DNA from: CAZFZT01 sp964523675
Lineage (GTDB): Bacteria; Planctomycetota; Phycisphaerae; Phycisphaerales; SM1A02
Reading direction: 5' to 3'
Length of the DNA: 43,006 bases
Assembly: GCA_964523675.1 (NCBI GenBank)
Contig: CAZFZT010000020.1
Span: 1 to 43,006, forward strand
Shown here: positions 1-8,779 of the stretch, one piece after another
Layout: each line of letters begins with the position of its first letter
How positions within the stretch are numbered: position 1 is the first letter of the stretch
Translations under genes and position numbers: made by a program
Notes under the pieces: model-generated
Told to the model about the DNA's origin: nothing
Databases searched by the model: none
What the model saw: only the letters and a program-made list of their open reading frames with translations

Positions 1-3000
1 AGTTCAACCCGCCGCACGCCGTCTAGCATGGTCATCTCTTCGAGGCGTGCGACATCAACGCGTCCGACGACGAACGGTCCGCGCTCGGAGCGATCTTCAA
101 TGGTCAGTCCGCCGCCGCGAAGCCGGTCCAGCGTCGGCCCTGCAAGGTCTTCAAGCAGCACCGCCACGAGCACATCCTTATCAGGTTCGTCGATCATCAT
201 CAGCCGCAATCGCTCATCGAGCCGGCGGGCAAGTTCTCGCTGACGCATGGCTTCTTCAGTGACCGCGCCTAGATCGAGTTCGAACATGCCTTCATACCCG
301 CTGCGGCTCGTAATGAGCAGGGATTCCTCGTCAGCGGCGATCACAAAATTAGCATTGCCTGCAGCGCTGCGCAGAACGAGTTGAATCGCCGCGAGAACGG
401 GAACTTCTGCAGAATGCTCGAAAGAAATCGGCGCATCAGGTTCGATGCCGACCTCAGCAAGCGCCTCCCACTCAGCGTGAATGGGAACGCCAGAGACCTG
501 ATGGAAGAACTCCAGTATCTCCTCAAGGCGATTCTCCTGGAAGTCGATGGGCACGGTTGCCGTGGCCAGTTGGCCGACAACTTGGCCTCGCTCCTGTGTA
601 AGCTGCTCCCAGTCTTCCGGATAGGACATGAGGGCGGTTGTGCCGGGTTCGCCGGATTGTGCTCGATGGCGGAAGAATCTGCCGACAATTGGGATTCGGC
701 TAAGGACTGGCGTGCCTTCCGCGTCCGACCTGGAAGCCGGCGGCGCGATGTATCCTCCCGATGGCTCTGATGGCTCTGATGGCTCTGATGGCTCTGATGG
801 CGGTGGCGGCGGGGCGGGGGCCGCTGCGACACTTTCGCGGGTCTGATCGACCGACAACACGTTGCCGCGCACACGCTCCTCTAGGACGCGCAGTTGCCGC
901 CTCGGACCATCGCGCTGTGCATCACTTTGCCAGGGCAGGTTGATGCTGAAACTAAGTGGACCGCTCTCGCCCTCGGCCCGCTGCCGCGAGTGAGGGAAGA
1001 GCGCCCGGTTCAGATCGAAATCGGGCGCGCCTGCGAAGTCCGGTGATTGTGGCACATGACTAACGATGCGCATGCGAACTTCGGACGGCGCGATGCCGCC
1101 GGCACTGGCAAGCGCATGGTTGAGGCGAATCTCGCCCCCTTTCAAATGGGTGATGATCCGCACTGCGTCCGGATCGACCTTCATCTGCGGCGGAACCATC
1201 GCGACTTCATTGCGGAGTTGCAATGCAGCCCCGCCCTCCTGATATCGAGTGTACAGTTCAGAAGTCAGGAGCATGTCACGCGCCAGCAATGCGGCTGGTA
1301 GGTTGGGATCAACTTCGAGGATTGCGTCGGCGACTTCAAGCGCTTCGTCATACCGCTCCTGCTGCTGCAGATCACGGACGCGGGCGACCATCACATCGAT
1401 GCCCTTCTCGCGGACTTCCTCTACCAGCTCGGCATCGACGCGCATTAGGGGCACGAAATCGCGGCCGAAAATCCCCGCCCACGACATATCTTTCGGCATC
1501 TCGATCGGCACGCGCACTAGCATCGGCTTGCCGCCAACTGTGATGCGCGACTTCTCAACTGCGACGAAACTTGTGTGCGCCGTCACAATGCCGAACGCTT
1601 CGCCCAGGGCGACGATCGGCTTCGGGTCAATATTGCGCCCAGCCGTTTCGCGCGAAATCTCGCTCACCTTCGACCGCGCCCACAAGGTCGCAATCACATC
1701 ATGCTCCGGCTGCACGGCTGGCAGTTCCAGATCAACCACACGCTCATACCGCCCTTCGCCGGTTCGGCCGCGAATCGTCAAGGTGCCGCGCTTGGATTTC
1801 GCGCCCGGCTGATACCGGCCGTGAATCACCAGCGGCTGCGCATCGTACAGATCAGGCAGCAGATCCAGCGTCGCCCCCGGAAGACCCGGCGCGATGACAT
1901 CCTCGACTTCAAAGCCGTCGAACGCAAGCTCGATATCAGCAAGCACCGGCGTCGCCAGTCGCTGCGCAAACCGCGCCACGATCGGGTCGATATCTTCATC
2001 AGGAAGGGCATAGTCCGATGCGCCGCGGCCGGTGATCGCCATCTCATCAAGCAAGTGGCGGTTGGGCGAGCGGCCCATACCGACGGTGAACACGCGCGTG
2101 GTCTTTGCATTCTCGCGGATCGCCTGGATGATCGCATCATCGTTGCCGACCTGGCCATCGGTGACGAAGAGCACGATGCGCATGGGGTCGCGATGCATGG
2201 CCGCACTGCTGTTATGAACGATTCTGTCAACGACGAACACGCGCTGACCGTCCTGGGTTCGCCACTGGCCGCTGAGCGTGAAGGTGACCGCGCGATCCGT
2301 TGGCACAAGCCAACGCCCTGAGATCATCGCAATGCCGGCATCGTGGATTACTTCCATCATGCCGAGCGGCGCTAACGCATCGATCTCAATATTGTTCTCT
2401 GCATGGAGAACGAAGTCATTCTGGCCGCGGTACCCGAGCGCAGTGATTTCGATCTTGACATCAACAGTGCGGCCGTCCGCAGGTAGGTTCGCGAGTTCGA
2501 TGGGAGTCAGCGCAGGCGGCTTGCCGCTTCGCCCGCCCGGAAGATTGTGATCCTCCAGCGCCTTCAAGATCGCGCTGCGCATCTCGGTCCCGCCGCCGCC
2601 TGTGCGACTGTCGATGTACTGCTGAGCCGCAGCCCGGTTCTCCGGCGAATTCGCGCGCGGCTCGTCCCACAATACATCCGTCGTATTGTTGAAGCTGATC
2701 ACGTTGAAGCGGTCGCCCGGCCGCATCGTGTCGATCGCCTTGTTGATCACCTTCTTCGCGGCCTCGATGGAGAAGCCGGACATCGAACCGGAGGAGTCGA
2801 GTACGAAGATCAACTCGCGCGGCAGGACCTGCTCATCCATAACGCGATCAGGCGGGTTCAAAGTCATGGTGAAGAAGCCGCCGGCAAATTCGCCATGCTC
2901 GCCCGGCGGGCTGGTGTGGGTGAAGACCGCTTCTTCGATCGTGTCACTCGTGGTCTTCCACGTGAGCAGAAAGTCGCGATTGGGGATTTCATCTTCCGCA

Positions 3001-4352
3001 GCAAGCGTTATCGTCGCCTTCGGCGCGGGCTTGCCGAGGCGATTGAGAAACTCGTTGCCTGCAATCTCATGCTGCGGCGATTGCAGATCGACGATGCCCG
3101 GCCCGCCGGTGTCGATGTTCACGGTGACGCTGATCGAGTGGCCGGCGCGGGTGTCCGGCCGGACGGGCATCGGCGTGATCTTCGATGCATCGGGCACCTG
3201 ATTGGTGTCCGGTGAGAACGCGCCGCCGGGCGCGCCGGCCGAGTCATCGAGCAGTTGCGGATCAAAGTGGAACCACCGGCCGTTGAGTTGGCCGACGCCG
3301 CGATCGAATATCCAGCCGAACTCCTGCGAGCCGTCGGCATACGTTGCAGTGAACTGATGCAGCACCTGCGGCGCATTGGCTTCATTCTCAACTTCCCACC
3401 ACGACTGCGGCGGTTGATGGATCGGTGTTGCTGTGCGGACGATGTTTGCGATCACCTGTCCGTTGATCGCGCCATCGGTTTCATAGGCGGCCGGTCCGAG
3501 CGGAACAATGCCCCTTCGCGGCTTGAGCGCTTCAGGCAGATCAACCTTGCCGCTTGTGGGATAGCCCGGAATGTAGCGAGGCGCGACGACCATCGGGAAA
3601 TCGAAGCGGTACTCGCCATCGCGCGATTGAAGCACCTCGACATAACTGATCTCGATGAGCACCTCCGCGCCGGGTTCGATGTTTGCCACCGACTGCGTGA
3701 AGATGTTCGGCCGCTCCTGCTCGAGCAGCGAGGCAACGTACCCCTCCGCGCGGGCGGCTTCGTAAATCTGCCGGGCCTGCTCGCGCTCCTTGACTTCGCC
3801 GACGACGATGCGGTCGCCGATGGTCATCGTCATGCGATCGACTGCAGCGCGGTGGCTCAGCGGGAACGTGTACACCGCTTCGATCTTGCTGTCATATGTA
3901 TTGCGATAGCGCTGGGTGACGTTGACGCGCGCGAAGTGGCCGCTGACATTGACATCGACATGCGTGTGCTGGAGTGGGCACGGGCCGATGAGCGCGCCGA
4001 GTTCATCAAAGGCATCGAGCCGGCCGCCTTCGGGCAGCATGACCAGCCCGCCATCCGCATGCGCGCTTTGCTCGCCCAGCGGCGGAAACAGAAACGCCGC
4101 AATACCGACGAGGACGATGATCGAGGCGGCAATGCGCGTGTAACGGTTCATGAGAATGCTCCAGAGTATGGATGGTTGTGCGACTTGCCGCTTGTCGGCT
4201 TCGCGCGAGCGTTCACTTGCAAGGGTGGCGAAGATCGCATCACGCTTGCGCGCTGCCGCTTCACGATTCTCATCGTGCCACTGCCGCAGCAGTGCATCAA
4301 TCCGAGCGTGGTCGTCAAGTTGTGTGTCGCGGTTGTTCTTTTCAGAAGTCAT
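1..4352 (-). CDS. Membrane-anchored VIT/VWA-domain protein with TPR-like and STN-like segments, partial (C-terminus beyond window edge)
   Basis: The frame is open from ATG 4352 to the window edge, at least 1,450 codons. The start has a strong AGGAGG 5 nt upstream and overlaps the sigma-factor stop as ATGA. Order seen: a charged, apparently cytoplasmic segment (1-67); one membrane helix (about 72-90); a VIT domain with YRNTYDSKIEAVYTFPLS (about 110-250); a VWA domain with MIDAS DSSGS at 519-523, a GGGGTEM loop near 585 and VTDGQVGND near 731; a TPR-like stretch near 1010-1040; a (SEP)n linker near 1190; LSRIPIVGRFF near 1215; and a segment near 1264-1325 resembling secretin/STN planctomycete proteins. 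VIT/VWA proteins generally bind protein partners through the MIDAS metal. The coupling to an ECF sigma factor and the N-in topology suggest, by inference, an anti-sigma or sensor role. The VWA domain carries an unusual insertion of about 110 residues. Confidence 0.85.
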   Translation of the reverse strand, partial: MTSEKNNRDTQLDDHARIDALLRQWHDENREAAARKRDAIFATLASERSREADKRQVAQPSILWSILMNRYTRIAASIIVLVGIAAFLFPPLGEQSAHADGGLVMLPEGGRLDAFDELGALIGPCPLQHTHVDVNVSGHFARVNVTQRYRNTYDSKIEAVYTFPLSHRAAVDRMTMTIGDRIVVGEVKEREQARQIYEAARAEGYVASLLEQERPNIFTQSVANIEPGAEVLIEISYVEVLQSRDGEYRFDFPMVVAPRYIPGYPTSGKVDLPEALKPRRGIVPLGPAAYETDGAINGQVIANIVRTATPIHQPPQSWWEVENEANAPQVLHQFTATYADGSQEFGWIFDRGVGQLNGRWFHFDPQLLDDSAGAPGGAFSPDTNQVPDASKITPMPVRPDTRAGHSISVTVNIDTGGPGIVDLQSPQHEIAGNEFLNRLGKPAPKATITLAAEDEIPNRDFLLTWKTTSDTIEEAVFTHTSPPGEHGEFAGGFFTMTLNPPDRVMDEQVLPRELIFVLDSSGSMSGFSIEAAKKVINKAIDTMRPGDRFNVISFNNTTDVLWDEPRANSPENRAAAQQYIDSRTGGGGTEMRSAILKALEDHNLPGGRSGKPPALTPIELANLPADGRTVDVKIEITALGYRGQNDFVLHAENNIEIDALAPLGMMEVIHDAGIAMISGRWLVPTDRAVTFTLSGQWRTQDGQRVFVVDRIVHNSSAAMHRDPMRIVLFVTDGQVGNDDAIIQAIRENAKTTRVFTVGMGRSPNRHLLDEMAITGRGASDYALPDEDIDPIVARFAQRLATPVLADIELAFDGFEVEDVIAPGLPGATLDLLPDLYDAQPLVIHGRYQPGAKSKRGTLTIRGRTGEGRYERVVDLELPAVQPEHDVIATLWARSKVSEISRETAGRNIDPKPIVALGEAFGIVTAHTSFVAVEKSRITVGGKPMLVRVPIEMPKDMSWAGIFGRDFVPLMRVDAELVEEVREKGIDVMVARVRDLQQQERYDEALEVADAILEVDPNLPAALLARDMLLTSELYTRYQEGGAALQLRNEVAMVPPQMKVDPDAVRIITHLKGGEIRLNHALASAGGIAPSEVRMRIVSHVPQSPDFAGAPDFDLNRALFPHSRQRAEGESGPLSFSINLPWQSDAQRDGPRRQLRVLEERVRGNVLSVDQTRESVAAAPAPPPPPSEPSEPSEPSEPSGGYIAPPASRSDAEGTPVLSRIPIVGRFFRHRAQSGEPGTTALMSYPEDWEQLTQERGQVVGQLATATVPIDFQENRLEEILEFFHQVSGVPIHAEWEALAEVGIEPDAPISFEHSAEVPVLAAIQLVLRSAAGNANFVIAADEESLLITSRSGYEGMFELDLGAVTEEAMRQRELARRLDERLRLMMIDEPDKDVLVAVLLEDLAGPTLDRLRGGGLTIEDRSERGPFVVGRVDVARLEEMTMLDGVRRVE

Positions 4353-4927
4353 TCGACCTCCTTTGAAGCGGTTGGGTGTGGCTGCGAAGCGCTCATGAGT
4401 TCCGCCAACCGGTTCCGCGCCCGCGCAAGCAGCTTGTAGAAGCCGCTGCGCGAGATGCCGAGCGCAGGAAGTGCAGCTGCGACGGGGTCGGCATCGAGAT
4501 AATGCAGGTGAATCGCCAATCGTTCCTGCTCGGGAAGCTGCTCAAGCGCTTCGCTGAGCATGGCCATCTGTTCGTTCTTCTCGACCTGATCGGCGTGGCC
4601 GTTAAACAAGGCAAGGTTTCGTGCGGCGGCTTCGGCTTCGTGTTTCATTCGCCGGCCGGCGGCGCGGCGCTTCTCCGAGCAGACGCGGCCCGCAATGGCG
4701 TAGAGCCACGCGCGGAAGTTCGCTCCCTCCTGAAGGGTGTCGAGCTTACGAAAAGCGCGGATGAAGGTTTCCTGCATGGCGTCCTCGGCCTCGGCAAGCG
4801 CACCGCGCCTGCACAGTGAGAGCACAATTGCCGCGTGGCGGTCGTACAGCCGCTTCAGCGCCTCCGCGCTGCCGCTTCTCGCCTGGGCGACATCGCCGGC
4901 GTCGGAATCGTGCATCACATCAGTCAT
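4349..4927 (-). CDS. ECF-family RNA polymerase sigma factor (sigma-70 family)
   Basis: A 192-residue protein, a normal length for an extracytoplasmic-function sigma factor, which directs RNA polymerase to a stress or envelope regulon. Region 2 is visible at about 15-90 (EALKRLYDRHAAIVL, then EDAMQETFIRAFRKL and FRAWLYAIAGRVC). Region 4 is at about 125-180 (LEQLPEQERLAIHLHYLD and ISRSGFYKLLARARNRL). Its stop TGA overlaps the ATG of the downstream VIT/VWA membrane protein by 4 nt. ECF genes are usually coupled in this way to their anti-sigma factor, so the membrane protein is the likely regulator (inference). No good Shine-Dalgarno precedes ATG 4927: a GGAGG lies about 18 nt upstream. The DNA-binding helix is readable, but the ECF subgroup was not assigned. 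Confidence 0.93.
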   Translation of the reverse strand: MTDVMHDSDAGDVAQARSGSAEALKRLYDRHAAIVLSLCRRGALAEAEDAMQETFIRAFRKLDTLQEGANFRAWLYAIAGRVCSEKRRAAGRRMKHEAEAAARNLALFNGHADQVEKNEQMAMLSEALEQLPEQERLAIHLHYLDADPVAAALPALGISRSGFYKLLARARNRLAELMSASQPHPTASKEVE

Positions 4928-5021
4928 GGCCGGTCACCGAGGTGCGCCTCCATTTGATCGAAAAAATCGTCACGGAGCAGGTCGTCGAAACCGCAGATGC
5001 AGGTGAAACGGCCGAGAAAGC

Positions 5022-5095
5022 AGCCGCGTGGAAGTTCGCGGTTTGATTGCGCAGCGCCGCGTCGCCCAACCGCGGCCTGCCGGCACGCGGCTATT
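5022..5095. repeat. REP-like head-to-head palindrome pair (copy 1)
   Basis: The left arm at 5022-5044 reads AGCCGCGTGG...CGCGGTTT. The right arm at 5068-5095 is its inverse, AACCGCGGCC...CGCGGCTATT, so on the minus strand it reads ATAG-CCGCG...CGCGGTT. Each arm can fold on its CCGCG/CGCGG ends. The 23-nt spacer and head-to-head order match the other three pairs in this window. The element sits between the divergent sigma-factor and CPBP genes. Confidence 0.7.
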
Positions 5096-5162
5096 CTTCA
5101 TGCTTCATTTGAACGCCTTTGGCGGCACAATAGTGCACCGCTTGTTCCTAAGAAAGACGCAG

Positions 5163-5870
5163 ATGCGCGACCACCCCGCCAAATCCTCTCCACTCCTCGC
5201 ACTTCTCTTGCTCGTGCCGGCCCCGACGATTGGCGTGCTGCTGGCCATGTGGCATGAGCCGACGGCGGGGACGTTTGCAGGTCAGGCTGCCTACGGGCTG
5301 GCGAAGGTGTGGATTCTGGCGCTGCCGATCTTCTGGCTGCTGGTCGTGGAGCGCGGCCGACTGAGTCTTTCGCCAGCCAGGAAAGGCGGATACGGGGTGG
5401 CGGCCGCGCTCGGGCTGGCGATATCGGCTGTTATTGTCGGCGCGTACGTCCTGCTTGGACCAAGTCGAATTGATCCGGCTATGGTGCGCGAGGTTGCGCA
5501 GAATACGGGAATAGCGGAGCCAGCGCGCTATCTCTTCTTTGCGCTGTACATCATCACCTTCAACGCCATCCTCGAAGAGTACGTCTGGCGATGGTTTGTC
5601 TTCCGCCAGTGCGAGAAGTTGTTCCCCGAAGCGGGGGGCGTTGTTGCGGTGTTGGTGAGCGCGGGGCTATTCACTCTTCATCATGTCTTTGCACTCGCTG
5701 TGCAGTTCAGCACACTGGTGACGATCTTGGGCTCCCTGGGCGTCTTCATCGGCGGCGCGGTGTGGTCATGGTGCTACCTTAAGTACCGTTCCATCTGGCC
5801 GGGGTACGTGAGCCATGCCATTGTGGATGTCGCCATCTTTGCAATCGGCTGGAAACTGATCTTCGGCTGA
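5163..5870 (+). CDS. CPBP-family intramembrane metalloprotease (CAAX protease/Abi-type)
   Basis: A 235-residue multi-pass membrane protein. The three CPBP (Rce1/Abi) signatures are visible in order: EEYVWRW, with paired glutamates and arginine (about 139-145); FTLHHVF, with a histidine (about 172-178); and SHAIVDVAIF, with the HxxxD-type histidine (about 219-228). These residues form the metal or water-activating site in the family. Members cleave prenylated or other membrane substrates, and some bacterial ones give bacteriocin immunity. The natural substrate here is unknown. I chose ATG 5163 rather than the in-frame start at 5028 because the upstream stretch runs through a REP-like repeat and is not protein-like. 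It converges with the dockerin gene, leaving only 7 nt between stops. Confidence 0.85.
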   Translation: MRDHPAKSSPLLALLLLVPAPTIGVLLAMWHEPTAGTFAGQAAYGLAKVWILALPIFWLLVVERGRLSLSPARKGGYGVAAALGLAISAVIVGAYVLLGPSRIDPAMVREVAQNTGIAEPARYLFFALYIITFNAILEEYVWRWFVFRQCEKLFPEAGGVVAVLVSAGLFTLHHVFALAVQFSTLVTILGSLGVFIGGAVWSWCYLKYRSIWPGYVSHAIVDVAIFAIGWKLIFG

Positions 5871-5877
5871 CGGCCGC

Positions 5878-6456
5878 TCAGGCGCCCCAGGCGGAGAGGA
5901 GGCCGATCAGATCCGAAAGACTCCAAGGGTTTCCCCAATTGGTCAATAGTTGCATAAGGTCAGCGATACCGACAGAGCCGTTCTCATTAAGATCCCAACT
6001 CTGCGCGCCGATTGAGTTGCCGATTGTGAAGCTCATATTCGCCGACTGCGTCCAGTTGGCATCGACGCGCAGTGTTCCAGCGGGAACAAATTTGAGGCCT
6101 GGCGGGCTCCAGTCGAAGTCGACGTAGCCGGCGCCGCTGGAACCCATACTCATCGGTTGGACCAGCCAGGTGTTGCCATTGAGCGCCCAGACGGGCTCGT
6201 CCGGAATGTGATCGACCCCTCCGCCGCCAGGCGGAACCAGCAGGGCAAAGTCGAAGCTTCCCGTGACCCATTGCGCGTGCACCCACGGCGCAACCGTCAC
6301 AAGTGAGAAGTGAACATCAGACTCTTCGGTGGTCTCAACCGTGATCTCCCCCTTGAGTTTCCCGGATTCAAAGCCGAACGACCATTCGGCGGACCAGGTT
6401 GCACCGGATGCAGCGCCGGCGAGTTCGGCCGTCGTGAGAACTATGACGTCAAGCAT
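5878..6456 (-). CDS. Small dockerin-like repeat protein, hypothetical
   Basis: A 192-residue protein. The body (1-145) is rich in aromatic and beta-prone residues and is not recognised. The last 45 residues contain one good dockerin-type calcium loop with following helix (WDLNENGSVGIADLMQLL) and a second, degenerate repeat (LSDLIGLLSAWG) without the D-x-D-x-D-G loop. Such C-termini are abundant in Phycisphaerae secreted proteins. The ATG has a strong GGAGGAAG 5-10 nt upstream, so the start looks firm. The N-terminus (MLDVIVLTTAELAGAASGA) is nevertheless a weak signal peptide because it lacks a basic n-region. This is odd for a dockerin protein: either export uses another route or the true N-terminus is lost. 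Confidence 0.75.
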   Translation of the reverse strand: MLDVIVLTTAELAGAASGATWSAEWSFGFESGKLKGEITVETTEESDVHFSLVTVAPWVHAQWVTGSFDFALLVPPGGGGVDHIPDEPVWALNGNTWLVQPMSMGSSGAGYVDFDWSPPGLKFVPAGTLRVDANWTQSANMSFTIGNSIGAQSWDLNENGSVGIADLMQLLTNWGNPWSLSDLIGLLSAWGA

Positions 6457-6563
6457 TTCTTCCTCCGCTTGAGTAGGCGAAGCGGAAGTCTATAGGAAAT
6501 TGACCCGATCTGGCAAGGGCCAGTTGAGTTCGGTAGGTGTTGGGAGCGAGCGCGACAGGTTGT

Positions 6564-8126
6564 CTACACCTGCTCCGCATTGCGCCATGCTCTGCCATGC
6601 CGCTCCAGCAGCGCGTCAGAGCTGGATGGACCCCAGCTTCCGGGCCGGTAGTTCGCCTGGATCTGCTGCCGCAATGCTGCAGAACGTTCGCCAAGAAACG
6701 GCATGACCGCGCGCCAGGCCCCTTCGACCTCAAAACGATGCTTGTAGAGGGTCTGATCTCCACGCATCGCGTCAAGCAGGAGCGGGCCATAGGCCTCAAC
6801 GGGTTCAGCCCCGAAACGCTTCACATAGTCGAAATCCATCGCAACCGAATCGAGCTTGACGCCATGTCCCGGCACTTTGCCCTCAAATCGCAGCCGAACG
6901 CTCTCTCGCGGGGCGATCTCAATGACGATGCGGTTGGCCGGTCGCGTTCCTCCGGACTTGAACGGCTCGATGTGCTTGAACAGATTGGCCGCGGGCTGCT
7001 TGAACTGTATCACGATCTCCGTGCGCTTGGCAGCCATCCGCTTGCCGGTTCGGAGGTAGAACGGCGTGCCCGCCCAGCGCCAGTTGTCGACGCGGAGCGC
7101 GATCGCGGCGAAGGTTTCGGTTGTGGAATCCTCCTGCACTCCAGTCAACTGGTGATACGCCAATTCCTCATCATCGCCCGCATACTGACCCAGCGCTGCA
7201 CATTCATTCAGTCGATCGTGTGGCGGAGGCGCGATGGCGTCGATCACCTTCACCTTCTCCTGCCGAATGTGATGCGAGGTGTATGACGTTGGCGGCTCCA
7301 TGGCCACAAGCGCCATGACCTGAAGCAAATGCGATTGAATCATGTCGCGGATCGCACCGGCTGAATCATAAAAAGAAGCGCGCCGACCGACGCCGACCTC
7401 CTCCGCGGCCGTGATCTGGACGTGATCGATGTACCGGTGATTCCAGATCGGCTCAAAGATCGTGTTCGCAAACCGAAAAACGAGCAGGTTCTGGACGAGT
7501 TCCTTCGCAAGGTAATGATCGATCCGGAAAATCGCGTCTTCATCGAACGCCCGCCCCAGCGCCCGGTTCAAGGATGCGGCCGATTCATCATCATGACCGA
7601 ATGGCTTTTCAACGATGATGCGCTGCCAGGGCAACTGATCGCGATTGATCGCACACCATCGCCTGCCCTCGGCGACGAGACCGGATTCGTCGATGCAGGC
7701 AATGATCGTCTCATAGAGGTGCGGCGCGACCGAGAGGTAAAAAAGGATGTTGCCACGCGAGCCGCATTGCTCATCAACCTGCTCAATGCGGGTTCTCATC
7801 CCGGCATACGCTTCGCTTGTCGTTGCATCGCCTGCAAAGTAATGAATGCGCCCGGCGAAATCGTTCCACTTCTGCGCGTCGAAGCCCCGCGCATGCTCCT
7901 GCGCCCACGGCCGAAGCGACTTGCGCCACGCCTCATCGCTCATCGGCGTGCGCGAGACGCCGAGGACGCTTGTTCCAGGAGGGAGCGATCCGGCTTGATC
8001 AAGTTCGTATAGCGCGGGAATGAGTTTGCGCGAGGTCAGGTCGCCGGACGCGCCGAAGATCACGATGACGCACGGCTCGGGTGTGGCTGAGTTGTTCGCG
8101 GCATGGCCGGCGGTCGCGTCGGGCAT
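6564..8126 (-). CDS. zwf: Glucose-6-phosphate 1-dehydrogenase
   Basis: A 520-residue cytoplasmic enzyme that oxidises glucose 6-phosphate to 6-phosphogluconolactone with NADP, the first step of the oxidative pentose phosphate pathway. The nucleotide-binding motif FGASGDLTSRKL is at 24-35, EKPFG at 173-177, and the substrate-binding and catalytic signature RIDHYLAKE at 201-209. Length and motif order are normal for bacterial G6PDH. The start is supported by a TTGACA-N16-CATCAT promoter whose -10 ends 6 nt before the ATG, suggesting a leaderless mRNA. No 6-phosphogluconolactonase or gnd gene is adjacent. Confidence 0.97.
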   Translation of the reverse strand: MPDATAGHAANNSATPEPCVIVIFGASGDLTSRKLIPALYELDQAGSLPPGTSVLGVSRTPMSDEAWRKSLRPWAQEHARGFDAQKWNDFAGRIHYFAGDATTSEAYAGMRTRIEQVDEQCGSRGNILFYLSVAPHLYETIIACIDESGLVAEGRRWCAINRDQLPWQRIIVEKPFGHDDESAASLNRALGRAFDEDAIFRIDHYLAKELVQNLLVFRFANTIFEPIWNHRYIDHVQITAAEEVGVGRRASFYDSAGAIRDMIQSHLLQVMALVAMEPPTSYTSHHIRQEKVKVIDAIAPPPHDRLNECAALGQYAGDDEELAYHQLTGVQEDSTTETFAAIALRVDNWRWAGTPFYLRTGKRMAAKRTEIVIQFKQPAANLFKHIEPFKSGGTRPANRIVIEIAPRESVRLRFEGKVPGHGVKLDSVAMDFDYVKRFGAEPVEAYGPLLLDAMRGDQTLYKHRFEVEGAWRAVMPFLGERSAALRQQIQANYRPGSWGPSSSDALLERHGRAWRNAEQV

Positions 8127-8132
8127 CGACGC

Positions 8133-8160
8133 ATGATGACCGCCGCACGGCTGCTGTCAA
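8133..8160 (-). promoter_or_regulatory. Sigma-70-like promoter of zwf
   Basis: On the minus strand a perfect TTGACA (8160-8155) is followed after 16 nt by CATCAT (8138-8133). Only 6 nt separate the -10 from the zwf ATG at 8126, so transcription probably starts at or next to the start codon. Confidence 0.55.
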
Positions 8161-8190
8161 CTCCAACGTTCCCTCATGTCAACCACAGGA

Positions 8191-8640
8191 TCAATGAACC
8201 AGGTCAACCCGCACCCATGTCGCGCCGGTCGGACGCCGTTGAAGCAGCCAGGTCTCTCCGGTCACGACATCGACGAGGAATGGGGCGTCAATGGCGCGCG
8301 GACCGACCGGGTGCTGAATGCGGAGCATGCCGCTGGTGCGCTCGCGAACCGGGGGGACATCGACACGCCACGTCGGCCTGACCGCCGGGTTGTCGAGATC
8401 GCCATGGAACCGCTGGATCTCACCGGTGACAGAGTCGAATCGGCCGGCTCCATCGCGCCACTGAATGATCTGCACGCGCGGGAAGACAACCTCGCCACCT
8501 GCGGGGTCGATCACGATTTCAGATCGAGCCGCGCTTTGCGACTGCGCTCCGCCAACCATCAGGAACGTGATGCCGAGTGCGAAGGCAAACGAGGCGATGA
8601 ACAAAACGGGCCAAACAGCGGGGAATCTGATCTTCTGCAT
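8191..8640 (-). CDS. Secreted or membrane-anchored hypothetical protein
   Basis: A 149-residue protein of no family I recognise. It begins with a clear hydrophobic segment (about 8-31, PVLFIASFAFALGITFLMV) after a short basic n-region (MQKIR), followed by SQSAA, a plausible cleavage or linker region, so it is exported or anchored by one helix. The mature part has two tryptophan-containing beta-like stretches (IIQWRDGAGRFDSVTG; TWRVDVPPVRERTSGML). ATG 8640 is preferred because AAAGGAG lies 9 nt upstream; a longer reading to 8952 would cross that site. The gene is divergent from rnr and downstream of no obvious partner. Confidence 0.72.
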   Translation of the reverse strand: MQKIRFPAVWPVLFIASFAFALGITFLMVGGAQSQSAARSEIVIDPAGGEVVFPRVQIIQWRDGAGRFDSVTGEIQRFHGDLDNPAVRPTWRVDVPPVRERTSGMLRIQHPVGPRAIDAPFLVDVVTGETWLLQRRPTGATWVRVDLVH

Positions 8641-8723
8641 TGTGAATGCTCCTTTCTTCTGCATACAACGTGCCACGTGTCTTATAAGGAGCAAGGAATC
8701 AACACGATTTTGATGTCCGCCTT

Positions 8724-8762
8724 GCGCGGCAATGTTCGCAAGGTTTGCCTGAATTGCCGCGC
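8724..8762. promoter_or_regulatory. Perfect 10-bp inverted repeat upstream of rnr
   Basis: GCGCGGCAAT (8724-8733) is matched by ATTGCCGCGC (8753-8762) across a 19-nt spacer that itself contains TTTGCC. It lies between the divergent hypothetical gene and rnr, just upstream of the rnr -10-like hexamer. It may be an operator for a dimeric regulator. If transcripts cross it, it could also fold as a hairpin. Confidence 0.45.
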
Positions 8763-8779
8763 TTGACAGACAGTGGTGA

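Noticed and set aside
1575..4439. Long plus-strand open frames (1575-2321, 2547-3215, 3255-4439).
   Set aside because: They are antisense to the VIT/VWA gene, whose protein has clear domains; their His/Arg-rich composition is typical of reverse-strand shadows in GC-rich DNA.
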